Below are positions 52,426 through 59,546 of a stretch of 64,000 bases of DNA, piece by piece; the stretch's first letter is position 1, and each line of letters opens with the position of its first letter. Source of the stretch: Paraburkholderia tropica. Its GTDB lineage: Bacteria > Pseudomonadota > Gammaproteobacteria > Burkholderiales > Burkholderiaceae. The stretch covers positions 1-64,000 of the forward strand of contig NZ_CAJZAR010000089.1 in NCBI RefSeq assembly GCF_914484835.1. The letters run 5' to 3'. Both the position numbers and the translations under genes were made by a program. Below the pieces are notes generated by a model. The model ran no database searches. It had not been told where the DNA came from and saw only the letters and a program-made list of their open reading frames with translations.

Positions 52426-52932
52426 ATGGAATCCAGTTACATCGATTCCGCGACCCGGCGCGAACTTCAACGAAAGGAGCGCCTGTTCGTGCTCACTGAA
52501 GACGCTGACATGCTTCGCCGGTATCGTCTTACGCCGCTGGGGTACACGTCGGATCGATACGGCCCGTGCGAGATCTGCGGAAGCCGTGTTTCGGATGTTC
52601 ACTATCAGGTCCGTGAGCGGCTGTACCGGTTCAGCGAAGCGCTCACGAATTTCGGGGGCAAACACTTCGGATGGATCCACGAGGGCGGTGCGTTCGGGCA
52701 CCGACGTTGCCTTGAGGCCGCGCGTCAGGGGCATACGCATGTCGTCGTGCACCCGGGGCCGGAGGATGATCCCCAGAAGTGGGAAGGCGAGATCGCAGGC
52801 AGTGGAGTGACGCTTTACTACGACATCGGCAGCATCAGTATTCACGCGGCCGGTTGCCTTCTCTCGCATGACAGCAGCCTTGGTGCCGCCGTGGCCGGTG
52901 CCGTGCTCGCGCTGGGCGCTGACGTCGCATGA
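52426..52932 (+). CDS. Small zinc-binding protein coupled to the DpdA-like gene
   Basis: 168 aa. YGPCEICGSRVSDVHYQV contains a CxxC pair and a nearby His; a further HRRC lies near residue 90, making a plausible zinc site. No family named. It overlaps the DpdA-like gene by 4 bp (ATGA), so the two products are made together and probably act together, for example in substrate or DNA recognition. That role is inference. Confidence 0.7.
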   Translation: MESSYIDSATRRELQRKERLFVLTEDADMLRRYRLTPLGYTSDRYGPCEICGSRVSDVHYQVRERLYRFSEALTNFGGKHFGWIHEGGAFGHRRCLEAARQGHTHVVVHPGPEDDPQKWEGEIAGSGVTLYYDIGSISIHAAGCLLSHDSSLGAAVAGAVLALGADVA

Positions 52933-54026
52933 GCGCCGCACGCACGCTAAGCGGCCACGCCGGTGTACAGGTTCGTGTGGGTATCCCTGTGACGGGCGGG
53001 CAGCTGGTCGCAGCTGCCCGCGGCCGCCAGTACCCCGTTCTGTTCTCCGCCAATGCGTTCGCGAGAACCTATCCGCGTCAGCACGAGCGCGCGGGCGGAT
53101 TTCGCCAGTTCAGCTTGCCCGACCCTTCGCAGTTTGACGGCCTGGATGCAGCGCTGGATTCAGCGGGGTTCGTAGCGGCCGCGCGCTATGGCGACTATCG
53201 CTGGACCGTCGAGGACTATTACGAGCTCGTGGCGGCCTATCCGTGGACCTGGCACGCGGCAATGGATTACTGCGTGGAAGAGGAGGTCGCTCGCGATCGC
53301 CCGATGCGCCTGCTGCGCATTGCGGCGACGGCGCACATGCTCGGCCAGTGCAACACTGAGGCCCGGCGTCGGGGCCTGGCTCTGCCGATGCCGGTACTTC
53401 AGGGCTGGCAGCCGGATGAGTACCGGTTGTGTGCAGAATGGCTTCCGGTCATTGAATGGCCTGCACTGGTCGGCCTCGGTTCGGTCTGCCGTCGGTCAGT
53501 CCACGGACCGGACGGGATACTGGCGATTCTTGACGCGATTGACCGCATTCTGCCTGCGCATGTCCGGCTGCACCTGTTCGGCGTGAAAAGCGAGGCATTG
53601 GCCATCCTGAAAAATCATCCGCGCGTGCACAGCGTCGACAGCATGGCGTGGGACTTCGCGGCGCGCCGCGCGCGCCCGACCGGGCGGACCATGAAGTTTC
53701 GCATTGAACAGATGCAGGAGTGGACTGAGCGGCAGCGCAGTGTGGCCGATCAGCGAGGGCCAGGCCGCGGCTTGCAGGGCGCATTGTTCGACCCGTGTGA
53801 ATTCGGTGGCCTGGCAGAAGGGGAGGCCGCGGTGCTCGAAGCGCTGGCATTTGGCTATGCCGAACTCGTGATGAGTGGTGATGTGGCCTACAGTGACGCA
53901 ATCTGGCACGCGCGGCGTGACGCCGTCGGCGTCATCGCCCTGTACCGGCGCGGCGCGGATCCCGACGAATACGACGAGATTTTCCCTGGCATGGCGGAAA
54001 AAATGCGCGCGCACAACGAAGAGTAG
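52929..54026 (+). CDS. dpdA: DpdA-like/TGT-fold transglycosylase (7-deazaguanine insertion)
   Basis: 365 aa. Motifs follow the tRNA-guanine transglycosylase order: LDSAGF (76-81, equivalent to DSGGF), PVLQGW (155-160), VGLGSVCRR (181-189), FGVK (217-220) and SVDSMAWDFAAR (235-246), where D237 corresponds to the TGT nucleophile. LQGW and GLGSVCRR are characteristic of the DpdA branch, which exchanges guanine for a 7-deazaguanine in DNA and thereby protects DNA from restriction. No zinc-cysteine cluster of tRNA TGTs is present. The preQ0 precursor would have to come from the host. It lies in the antirestriction block near oriT. Confidence 0.8.
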   Translation: MSAARTLSGHAGVQVRVGIPVTGGQLVAAARGRQYPVLFSANAFARTYPRQHERAGGFRQFSLPDPSQFDGLDAALDSAGFVAAARYGDYRWTVEDYYELVAAYPWTWHAAMDYCVEEEVARDRPMRLLRIAATAHMLGQCNTEARRRGLALPMPVLQGWQPDEYRLCAEWLPVIEWPALVGLGSVCRRSVHGPDGILAILDAIDRILPAHVRLHLFGVKSEALAILKNHPRVHSVDSMAWDFAARRARPTGRTMKFRIEQMQEWTERQRSVADQRGPGRGLQGALFDPCEFGGLAEGEAAVLEALAFGYAELVMSGDVAYSDAIWHARRDAVGVIALYRRGADPDEYDEIFPGMAEKMRAHNEE

Positions 54027-54047
54027 ACAATTTCGTGGGATCACTTC

Positions 54048-54102
54048 CATCACCATTTATACAAGTAAAACACTTGTGTAAATGGTGATGCTCTGGTATG
54101 AT
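54048..54102 (+). promoter_or_regulatory. ACAAG-N7-CTTGT operator/promoter
   Basis: 18-bp arms with one mismatch (54048-54065 / 54073-54090), spacer TAAAACA. TTGTGT, 17 bp, TATGAT (54097-54102), then 7 bp to an AUG. Confidence 0.78.
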
Positions 54103-54111
54103 GTTTTTCAT

Positions 54112-54133
54112 GGCCGGGCACTTCGCCAGGGCC
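54112..54133 (+). ncRNA. Conserved 5' leader hairpin, copy 2
   Basis: GGCC-G-GGC-loop-GCC-AG-GGCC. The AUG just before it opens a mini-ORF (MAGHFARAETGATR) whose TGA overlaps the ATG of the next gene. Confidence 0.6.
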
Positions 54134-54150
54134 GAAACCGGAGCCACCCG

Positions 54151-54366
54151 ATGAACATCAGCCACACCACTCCCACCATCCATCAAGCGCCCACGCTGGG
54201 CTTCGCCTCGACCGACGATATCGGTCGGCCCTACGCAATGCTTTTCGAGCGCTACGTTAGTGCGAGCGGCGTTGTGCGCGCCCGCTGCCGGATCGTGAAC
54301 TGCGCGACACCGCGTCAGGCCAAGAACGCTGTCAAGGCCCACGTCTACGGTCCCGAGTTGCATTGA
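54151..54366 (+). CDS. Small hypothetical protein (71 aa)
   Basis: Starts MNISHTTPTIHQAPTLGF. The second half (RYVSASGVVRARCRIVNCAT) looks like a small beta-sheet domain. Unrecognised. It stands directly behind an operator and leader hairpin; the leader mini-ORF stop overlaps its start (ATGA), implying translational coupling. Confidence 0.65.
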   Translation: MNISHTTPTIHQAPTLGFASTDDIGRPYAMLFERYVSASGVVRARCRIVNCATPRQAKNAVKAHVYGPELH

Positions 54367-54560
54367 AGGTGAAAGCCGCCATCGGACTGAACCGCACGCG
54401 AGTGTGTGAACTGTTCGCGGCGCGCTGCGTGATGCGCGCCGACCGGAACAACCGCCACGCCCCACTCTCACTGCGTATTGCAGCGGCACACGCGCAATTT
54501 GAGCTCGACGCGCGAGTCAGATGCGAGCTCGCAGGCGGCGCGCGTCATCGCCGCAACTGA
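54363..54560 (+). CDS. Possible small basic protein (65 aa)
   Basis: A TTG start would overlap the previous stop by 4 bp. The product is Arg/Ala-rich without a recognised domain. It may be real through translational coupling, or only a GC-driven reading frame. Confidence 0.3.
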   Translation: MKVKAAIGLNRTRVCELFAARCVMRADRNNRHAPLSLRIAAAHAQFELDARVRCELAGGARHRRN

Positions 54561-54625
54561 TCACGATCGCCCGGCGCCTGCCGGGCGCCGGCGCAGGACA
54601 GCTGTCCACACCGGCTTCCTCCGTG

Positions 54626-55114
54626 TCAATTCCTTTTGAAACGTTCCATCAACGTTGTTCCGGCCGCGGCCTCACGGTACGCCGCTTCCGCCGCCTTTTT
54701 GCGAGCCATCGCCGGGCTGAGTGTGGGATCTTCTGCCTGGAGGTCTGCCGCACTTGGCAGTGGCGTGGAGAGCTCGACGGCCGCCACGTCCGCGCCACTG
54801 CCCCTGGGTGCCTGCGTAGGGCCGCCAGGGCGCGCGTCATGGGTGCGTTCCGGTTCGACGTGCTGCTGCTGACGCCTGCGAAGCCGCTTTAGCGCACTCT
54901 CGAACCCCGGTAGCCCGATCTGGATGCCCGTGCGGTTCAGGAGCGCAACGAGATCGCTGCGTGCGACTCCGCGCTGGCGTGCGGATTCGAGCAGATGAAA
55001 AACATCTGCAATCTGCTTTGTGGCGGAACGCGCGGGCACATTCACCGCTTCGAGCGCCTGCTCTTCGAGCGTGGCAAGCAGCTGGGCGGTGCTCATCGAT
55101 TCGAACGTGGACAT
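54626..55114 (-). CDS. Hypothetical protein (162 aa)
   Basis: Starts MSTFESMSTAQLLATLEEQA. The first 85 residues are helical (SATKQIADVFHLLESARQRG, VARSDLVALLN), perhaps a DNA-binding bundle; the rest is low complexity and ends AAAGTTLMERFKRN. No family named. It is 19 bp behind the 100-aa gene on the same strand. Confidence 0.55.
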   Translation of the reverse strand: MSTFESMSTAQLLATLEEQALEAVNVPARSATKQIADVFHLLESARQRGVARSDLVALLNRTGIQIGLPGFESALKRLRRRQQQHVEPERTHDARPGGPTQAPRGSGADVAAVELSTPLPSAADLQAEDPTLSPAMARKKAAEAAYREAAAGTTLMERFKRN

Positions 55115-55133
55115 GGTCGCTTCCTTGTCGCGT

Positions 55134-55436
55134 CTATCGTGCGTCCCAGATCTCGCCATAGCCCGCCTTGCAGGCGAGGATAGCCCAGACCGAATAAGGG
55201 ATTTCGCGGGATCCCGCGATCCATTCGCGGACCTTACGCGATGCACCTTCGCGCGTGCGTGCGTCATTACCCTCGGCGTCGCGCTTATGAGCGGTCAGAC
55301 CGACCAGCGCCGCAGTCTGCGCGCCGGTCAGGCCCAGCTGCCTGATGATCGTGCGGATTTCGGTGCCCGTCGGAGGCGTCCAGTCGGCCGCGTTGAGAAA
55401 GCATTCCGGCCGGATGCTGATGTTTTGTTCGTCCAT
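55134..55436 (-). CDS. Xre-like small regulator (100 aa)
   Basis: TGTEIRTIIRQLGLTGAQTA, ALVGL and RKVREWIAGSREIPYSVWAI fit a helix-turn-helix fold of the Cro/C1 type with an insertion. It lies upstream of the 162-aa gene in one operon. Target unknown. Confidence 0.6.
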   Translation of the reverse strand: MDEQNISIRPECFLNAADWTPPTGTEIRTIIRQLGLTGAQTAALVGLTAHKRDAEGNDARTREGASRKVREWIAGSREIPYSVWAILACKAGYGEIWDAR

Positions 55437-55731
55437 GCTGCTCCCGCTATGTTTGCGCGCGCCACCTTCCAGGGCGCGCGTCGATAGTTTATCCAGCCCG
55501 CGCTAGCGCGCGGGAAATTTCACCCAACACCTGACGCAATTTCGGGCGCGGGCCTGGCGCACCCGCCGGGCCCGCCAGGCCCGCGCCGCGCGTCGCGCCG
55601 TCTATTCCTGCGTTCCAGTCCAGCTCCCGCATGCGCGGGAGAAAGACGCGGCAAAGCCGCGTACGAAAATGCGGTGCCGGTCATGCCGGCGCCAATCCGT
55701 TGCTGCGGCGTGTCCGACTCTTCAAGATCGA
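55437..55731. other. Non-coding hairpin-rich stretch
   Basis: No gene. Consecutive GC-rich dyads can be read, among them CTCCCGC-ATGC-GCGGGAG near 55622-55640, ACGCGGC-AAA-GCCGCGT near 55648-55663, and GGTGCCGG-TCA-TGCCGGCGCC near 55673. A longer imperfect dyad of GGGCCTGG / CCAGGCCC lies near 55555-55590. It runs into the long repeated element that follows. Confidence 0.45.
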
Positions 55732-55909
55732 GCTCCCGCGCTCTCGCGCGGGAGATTCACGCGGCCTGCGGCCGCTTGCCACGAAACACCCGGGGTAGGC
55801 CGGCGCCGTACCGGATTGCCCCGGTGCTACGCACCGCGTCGCCGCTCTCCCCAGCGCTCCCGCGCCGGGTCCCCGTGCGGCTCAATCCGGGCGCGCGGCG
55901 CGCGCGTAA
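55732..55909 (+). repeat. Structured GC-rich intergenic element, copy A
   Basis: Conserved blocks ATTCACGCGG, CCGCTTGCC, GAAACACC, CCGGATTGCCCC, GTCGCCGCTCTCCCC and GGGTCCCCGTGCGGCTCAAT are separated by hairpins whose sequence varies between copies (here GGTGC-TAC-GCACC). Copies B (60537) and C (62738, inverted) share the order. No coding pattern is shared. Confidence 0.65.
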
Positions 55910-56010
55910 CCGCGGTGCCGCGCTTGCCCCCCAGGTCTACAGGAAGGGGGCGGCACGCGGGCGCGCGTGCAAACGACGCTGCCCGCGCGGTTACGCGCCG
56001 CCAATAACGC

Positions 56011-56283
56011 TTACTCGTATCGGGCCAGCGCGTTCACATACGGTCCCGCGCCATCGAAGCGTATCCACTCATGCCCCGCTTGCCTGGCCCACGCTAACGC
56101 CGCTCGCAGATCGGGCGGTGTATCGTCGCAGTCGTCGTGCTCCTCGCCCGCGTACATGAACCAGCCTTCGCGGTATACCGCGACGACGGTCCACGGACAA
56201 TCCTGTTGCACGCGGTCTAGTTCGCGCCGGGTCGAAATCGAGAGGTGGCCGGACGAGACCAGGGGAACTGTCAGAATTTCCAT
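56011..56283 (-). CDS. Small hypothetical protein (90 aa)
   Basis: Starts MEILTVPLVSSGHLSISTRR. The acidic middle (GEEHDDCDDTPPDLRAALAW) and the end GHEWIRFDGAGPYV suggest a small alpha/beta protein. Unrecognised. It follows klcA by 10 bp in the same operon, so it may assist antirestriction. Confidence 0.6.
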   Translation of the reverse strand: MEILTVPLVSSGHLSISTRRELDRVQQDCPWTVVAVYREGWFMYAGEEHDDCDDTPPDLRAALAWARQAGHEWIRFDGAGPYVNALARYE

Positions 56284-56293
56284 CGTCAGGACT

Positions 56294-56701
56294 TCAGTCA
56301 ATGGCGCGAAGGATGGCCACCGCTTCGGGGTGCGCGAGGGCAAATTCGCGCAGGAAGAAATACTTTTCGATCAGGCGGTCCTCCTGGGTGCGATTGGCGA
56401 GGACGTTGAGCGCAAAGAGCGTAAAGATGATGCCCGCCGCGTCAGCGCTCACATCGCCCGAGTAGCCGTTGATCGACTCGATCACGAAACGCTCAGGGGT
56501 GCTCGGAGCCAGATAGAAGCCGTCATTGGACAGTTCGAAGAACTTCCAGAGACCGTTGCGGTAGCTCGCCGAAAGCTTCCCGGCCCACTGATACGTCTGA
56601 GCCTCGCCCTGCATGAAGTGCTGTCCGAAATGCTTCGGCAGGAAGGCCAGGGTTTGAGCGGCAGCGACAGGCGTCGCGGTGATGGGCTGAATCGCATTCA
56701 T
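56294..56701 (-). CDS. klcA: Antirestriction protein of the KlcA/ArdB family
   Basis: 135 aa. The family pattern is clear: FGQHFMQGEAQTYQWAGKLS, YRNGLWKFFELSNDGFYLAP, INGYSGDVSADAAGIIFTLF. ArdB/KlcA proteins inhibit type I restriction in vivo and are typical of plasmid leading regions. The start at 56701 overlaps the stop of the leader mini-ORF. Transcription starts from the left half of the operator at 56777. Confidence 0.9.
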   Translation of the reverse strand: MNAIQPITATPVAAAQTLAFLPKHFGQHFMQGEAQTYQWAGKLSASYRNGLWKFFELSNDGFYLAPSTPERFVIESINGYSGDVSADAAGIIFTLFALNVLANRTQEDRLIEKYFFLREFALAHPEAVAILRAID

Positions 56702-56721
56702 CGTCGGAGTTTTCCGGTAGC

Positions 56722-56743
56722 GGCCATGACGAAGTGTCCGGCC
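56722..56743 (-). ncRNA. Conserved 5' leader hairpin, copy 3 (klcA)
   Basis: On the minus strand GGCC-G-GAC-loop-GTC-AT-GGCC; the inner pair is GAC/GTC as in copy 1. The mini-ORF reads MAGHFVMAATGKLRR and its TGA overlaps the klcA ATG. Confidence 0.6.
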
Positions 56744-56753
56744 ATGAATGAGA

Positions 56754-56818
56754 TCATAACGCACACCCGTAACTAATACAAGTATATAACTTGTAGAAAA
56801 TTTAGAGTTGCGCCATCA
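56754..56818. promoter_or_regulatory. Bidirectional ACAAG-N7-CTTGT operator/promoter
   Basis: TACAAG (56777-56782), spacer TATATAA, CTTGTA (56790-56795). Leftward: TTGTAT, 17 bp, TATGAT, 7 bp, AUG of the klcA leader. Rightward: TTGTAG, 17 bp, a poor -10 (CATCAT), then the leader of the 93-aa gene. The outer arms are not complementary here. Confidence 0.7.
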
Positions 56819-56827
56819 TCGTGGCAT

Positions 56828-56848
56828 GGCCGGGAATTCGCCAGGGCC
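56828..56848 (+). ncRNA. Conserved 5' leader hairpin, copy 4 (diverged)
   Basis: GGCC-G-GG-loop-CC-AG-GGCC; the inner stem is shortened to two pairs, and the mini-ORF frame is not conserved. Confidence 0.5.
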
Positions 56849-56863
56849 GGAATGGAGAGTGCA

Positions 56864-57145
56864 ATGCAGCGGGAACGATTCGAAGTCAGCTTTTGGGTCA
56901 GAGTGTTTGATGGGCAGCGACTCTACGAGGATGCGATGCACCGAGCAGTCGGCGGCGCGGATGCAATGTGCGAAAGCGATGCGCGTGACCTGCTTGCGCC
57001 GGATGGGGTGATCGACCTCGGTGCATGCCTGGTGATGATCCTTGATCCCGGCGATGTATCGCATGGGGTGAACATTGAGGAGTGCAGTGTCGAGCGCGGC
57101 GCAGATGCGCAGCAAGACTGGGTGGCTGAAAATTCACTCAATTAA
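56864..57145 (+). CDS. Small acidic protein (93 aa)
   Basis: Starts MQRERFEVSFWVRVFDGQRL. It reads like a small alpha/beta domain (YEDAMHRAVGGADAM, IDLGACLVMILDPGDVSHG). The start at 56864 follows GGAGAG; an in-frame ATG at 56852 is possible. Unrecognised. The gene ends just before the next operator. Confidence 0.6.
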   Translation: MQRERFEVSFWVRVFDGQRLYEDAMHRAVGGADAMCESDARDLLAPDGVIDLGACLVMILDPGDVSHGVNIEECSVERGADAQQDWVAENSLN

Positions 57146-57147
57146 AA

Positions 57148-57190
57148 ACAAGGTTTAGCCTTGTATACAGTGCGATCAGGTGTTACGATG
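57148..57190 (+). promoter_or_regulatory. ACAAG-N7-CTTGT operator/promoter
   Basis: ACAAG (57148-57152), spacer GTTTAGC, CTTGT (57160-57164). TTGTAT, 17 bp, TACGAT, then 7 bp to an AUG. Confidence 0.72.
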
Positions 57191-57198
57191 CGAAGCAT

Positions 57199-57222
57199 GA
57201 CCGGGCAACGTCTGCCAGGGTC
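57199..57222 (+). ncRNA. Conserved 5' leader hairpin, copy 5 (compensated)
   Basis: GACC-G-GGC-loop-GCC-AG-GGTC. The outer stem is GACC/GGTC where the other copies have GGCC/GGCC: both sides changed and pairing is kept. The leader AUG is in frame with the gene. Confidence 0.65.
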
Positions 57223-57241
57223 GCTTACCGGAGAATATCTG

Positions 57242-59392
57242 ATGCAATCTGCCGAAAAACTCACGCACGAAGCAGTGGCCACCACTACCGAAGCCGCCCA
57301 GACGGGGCCGATCGAATACGTGCCGCTCAAGCGCCTTGTGGTTTCGCCGCATAACGTGCGCAAGTCCGCACTGCGGGACATTCCCGGCCTGGCCGAGAGC
57401 ATCGCGGCAGAGGGCGTTAGCCAGAACCTGATCGTGCACGGTATCGTCGGCAAGAAGGGCAAAAATGCCCCGCTGGGCGTATGTGCGGGACAGCGACGCC
57501 TCGCCGCCCTGACGCTTCTGCTCGAACAGGGCCGCGTGCCCGATACCTACCTGGTGCCCGTGCTGGTCGTGCCTGAACGCGAGGCGTTGCTTCGCTCGCT
57601 GACGGAAAACGAACATCATGACGAAATGCACCCGGCAGACAAGGCCATCGCGTTTTCTGCGCTGCTGCTGGAAGGCCGCGAGCCCGCGTTTGTTGCTTCG
57701 GTTTTCGGCCTCAGCGAAGCAGCGGTGCGCCGGCATATCAAGCTCGCGTGCCTGTCCCCGAAGCTCATGGACCTGTTTCGCACGGACGAACTCTCGTGGG
57801 ACCAGGCCACGACGCTGGTGCTCACGGACGACCACGAAAAGCAGGAGCGCGTCTGGTTTGCCGCAGCCGAGTCGCAACAAAGCTGGCTGCGCGAACCTTA
57901 TCACTTGCGCGAAGCAATCGTTGGCGAAGAAACCGATATTCGGACCAGCGACGCGCTGCGATTTGTGACGGCAAACGCGTATGAAGCGGCGGGCGGCTAT
58001 ATTCGCCGTGACCTGTTCAGTGGCGCTAATGCAGGGTACATCGCGGACCACGAATTGTTGAACCGCCTTGTTGCCGAGAAACTGGAACTACACGCGCAAT
58101 CGGTCCGCGCCGAGGGCTGGTCGTGGGTGGAATTGCACGCTCAGGCAGGAAATAGCGGCATTTCATACTGTGTGCGTGAGAAGGGAAACGCGCGCGCACT
58201 GAGGGACGAGGAGTTGAGCGTGCGCGCGTCGCTGGAGGTTGCTGTCGCCACCGCGCAGGGCGCATGGGATGCGTACTGTGAGAGCGATGGCGAGGCTGAT
58301 TTCGACGTGGAACACCAGCTTCGCGATGCGATTCGTGCAAGTGCCGTTGCACTGGCAGATTTCGACAGGGCAACGCTCGAATGGTCTGACGAGCAGCGAG
58401 CCGCATCCGGTGCGTTCGTTATGGTCGGTAGCGGGGGGGCACTTCGAATCGAACGCGGTTTGCGCCGCCGTGAATACGAGGCGGGCGAAAGAGCGGTCGT
58501 GCCGGATCCGACCGCGAGCGCTCCGCAATCGGTGAAGGTTAAGCCCGAGCACAGTGAATCTCTTTGTCGCCGCCTGACAGCGCACCGCACGGCGGCGGTG
58601 CGTGCGGAGCTTGCGGGCAGTGCGCGCATGGCGATGGCAGTGCTGCTGCATCGCATGATCCCGGTAGTCTTGGAGGAGCGCTTTCATGATTTGCGCTGGG
58701 CCAGCGCCCTTGAGCTTGATCTGCGACGGAACGATGACGGACTGATTCGCGAGGCTGACGACCTGGCCGAAACGGGGGTGTGGCAAGAGATCGAATCCGA
58801 GCGGGCGAAATGGCTCAATCTGTTGCCGCTGAACCCTGATCACCTGCTGGGCTGGCTGATCGACGCGGACCAAAGCATGATCGACGGCATTTTCGCTTAC
58901 TGCGTGGCGGCGACGCTGGATAGCGTGACGGGTAAGGACGAACCGCACCACATCAACCGGGTTGCCGACGCGCTGGAACTTGACATGCGAAAGCATTGGG
59001 CGGTCAGCGGAAAGGGCTACCTGACACATGTTTCCAAGGATCGCATCTGCCTCGCCGTGGCGGATGCGGTTGGCCCCGAGGCGGGTGCGTCGCTGGCCGG
59101 GATGAAGAAAGCCGACGCAGTGCGCGCCGCAGAATTGCGCCTCGAAGGCACGGGCTGGTTGCCGAGCGTGCTGCGCAACCGTGAGGTGCCTGAGGTGCGG
59201 CACTACGGTTTCCGCGACGCTGATGACGAAGGAGGCGCAGATGACGACATGGACGGCCAGCAGGAAGCGGCAAGCGACGAGTGCGACACCGCTATCGTTG
59301 ACGGGGTAGCTGGCGAGCATGACGCGGACCGGATCGCGGGTGCAGCGGCAGACGAGACGCACGCCGACGTGCCCGAAGCGCTGGCTGCATAA
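57242..59392 (+). CDS. Large ParB-like (ParB/Srx domain) protein
   Basis: 716 aa. The ParB/Srx domain lies at about 25-130 (YVPLKRLVVSPHNVRKSALR, CAGQRRLAALTLLLEQGRVP, LTENEHHDEMHPADKAIAFS), followed by a ParB-type HTH (FVASVFGLSEAAVRRHIKLA). The C-terminal 450 residues have no recognised domain and end acidic. Proteins of this type are common beside oriT and are not usually the partition ParB. An in-frame start 45 bp upstream at the leader AUG (MTGQRLPGSLTGEYL) is possible. Confidence 0.8.
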   Translation: MQSAEKLTHEAVATTTEAAQTGPIEYVPLKRLVVSPHNVRKSALRDIPGLAESIAAEGVSQNLIVHGIVGKKGKNAPLGVCAGQRRLAALTLLLEQGRVPDTYLVPVLVVPEREALLRSLTENEHHDEMHPADKAIAFSALLLEGREPAFVASVFGLSEAAVRRHIKLACLSPKLMDLFRTDELSWDQATTLVLTDDHEKQERVWFAAAESQQSWLREPYHLREAIVGEETDIRTSDALRFVTANAYEAAGGYIRRDLFSGANAGYIADHELLNRLVAEKLELHAQSVRAEGWSWVELHAQAGNSGISYCVREKGNARALRDEELSVRASLEVAVATAQGAWDAYCESDGEADFDVEHQLRDAIRASAVALADFDRATLEWSDEQRAASGAFVMVGSGGALRIERGLRRREYEAGERAVVPDPTASAPQSVKVKPEHSESLCRRLTAHRTAAVRAELAGSARMAMAVLLHRMIPVVLEERFHDLRWASALELDLRRNDDGLIREADDLAETGVWQEIESERAKWLNLLPLNPDHLLGWLIDADQSMIDGIFAYCVAATLDSVTGKDEPHHINRVADALELDMRKHWAVSGKGYLTHVSKDRICLAVADAVGPEAGASLAGMKKADAVRAAELRLEGTGWLPSVLRNREVPEVRHYGFRDADDEGGADDDMDGQQEAASDECDTAIVDGVAGEHDADRIAGAAADETHADVPEALAA

Positions 59393-59446
59393 GCGGGCAT
59401 CGCGGCGAGCGCCCCGGCATCAATCCCGGGGGCGCTAGAAAACAAG

Positions 59447-59496
59447 CCATTTATACAAGGTTATACCTTGTATAAATGGGCGGTCAGGTCTATAAT
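59447..59496 (+). promoter_or_regulatory. ACAAG-N7-CTTGT operator/promoter, best copy
   Basis: Perfect 13-bp arms CCATTTATACAAG / CTTGTATAAATGG with spacer GTTATAC. TTGTAT, 17 bp, consensus TATAAT (59491-59496), then 7 bp to an AUG. Confidence 0.82.
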
Positions 59497-59505
59497 GCTT
59501 CTCAT

Positions 59506-59527
59506 GGCCGGGCACATTGCCAGGGCC
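59506..59527 (+). ncRNA. Conserved 5' leader hairpin, copy 6
   Basis: GGCC-G-GGC-loop-GCC-AG-GGCC, 2 nt after the leader AUG at 59504. The mini-ORF MAGHIARAANRRSTDD ends at a TGA overlapping the third codon of the next gene. Confidence 0.6.
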
Positions 59528-59546
59528 GCTAACCGGAGAAGCACCG

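Noticed and set aside
58163..59362. 399-codon minus-strand frame
   Set aside because: Opposite the ParB-like gene; no ribosome-binding site, no domain, and rich in Arg and His as expected of shadows.
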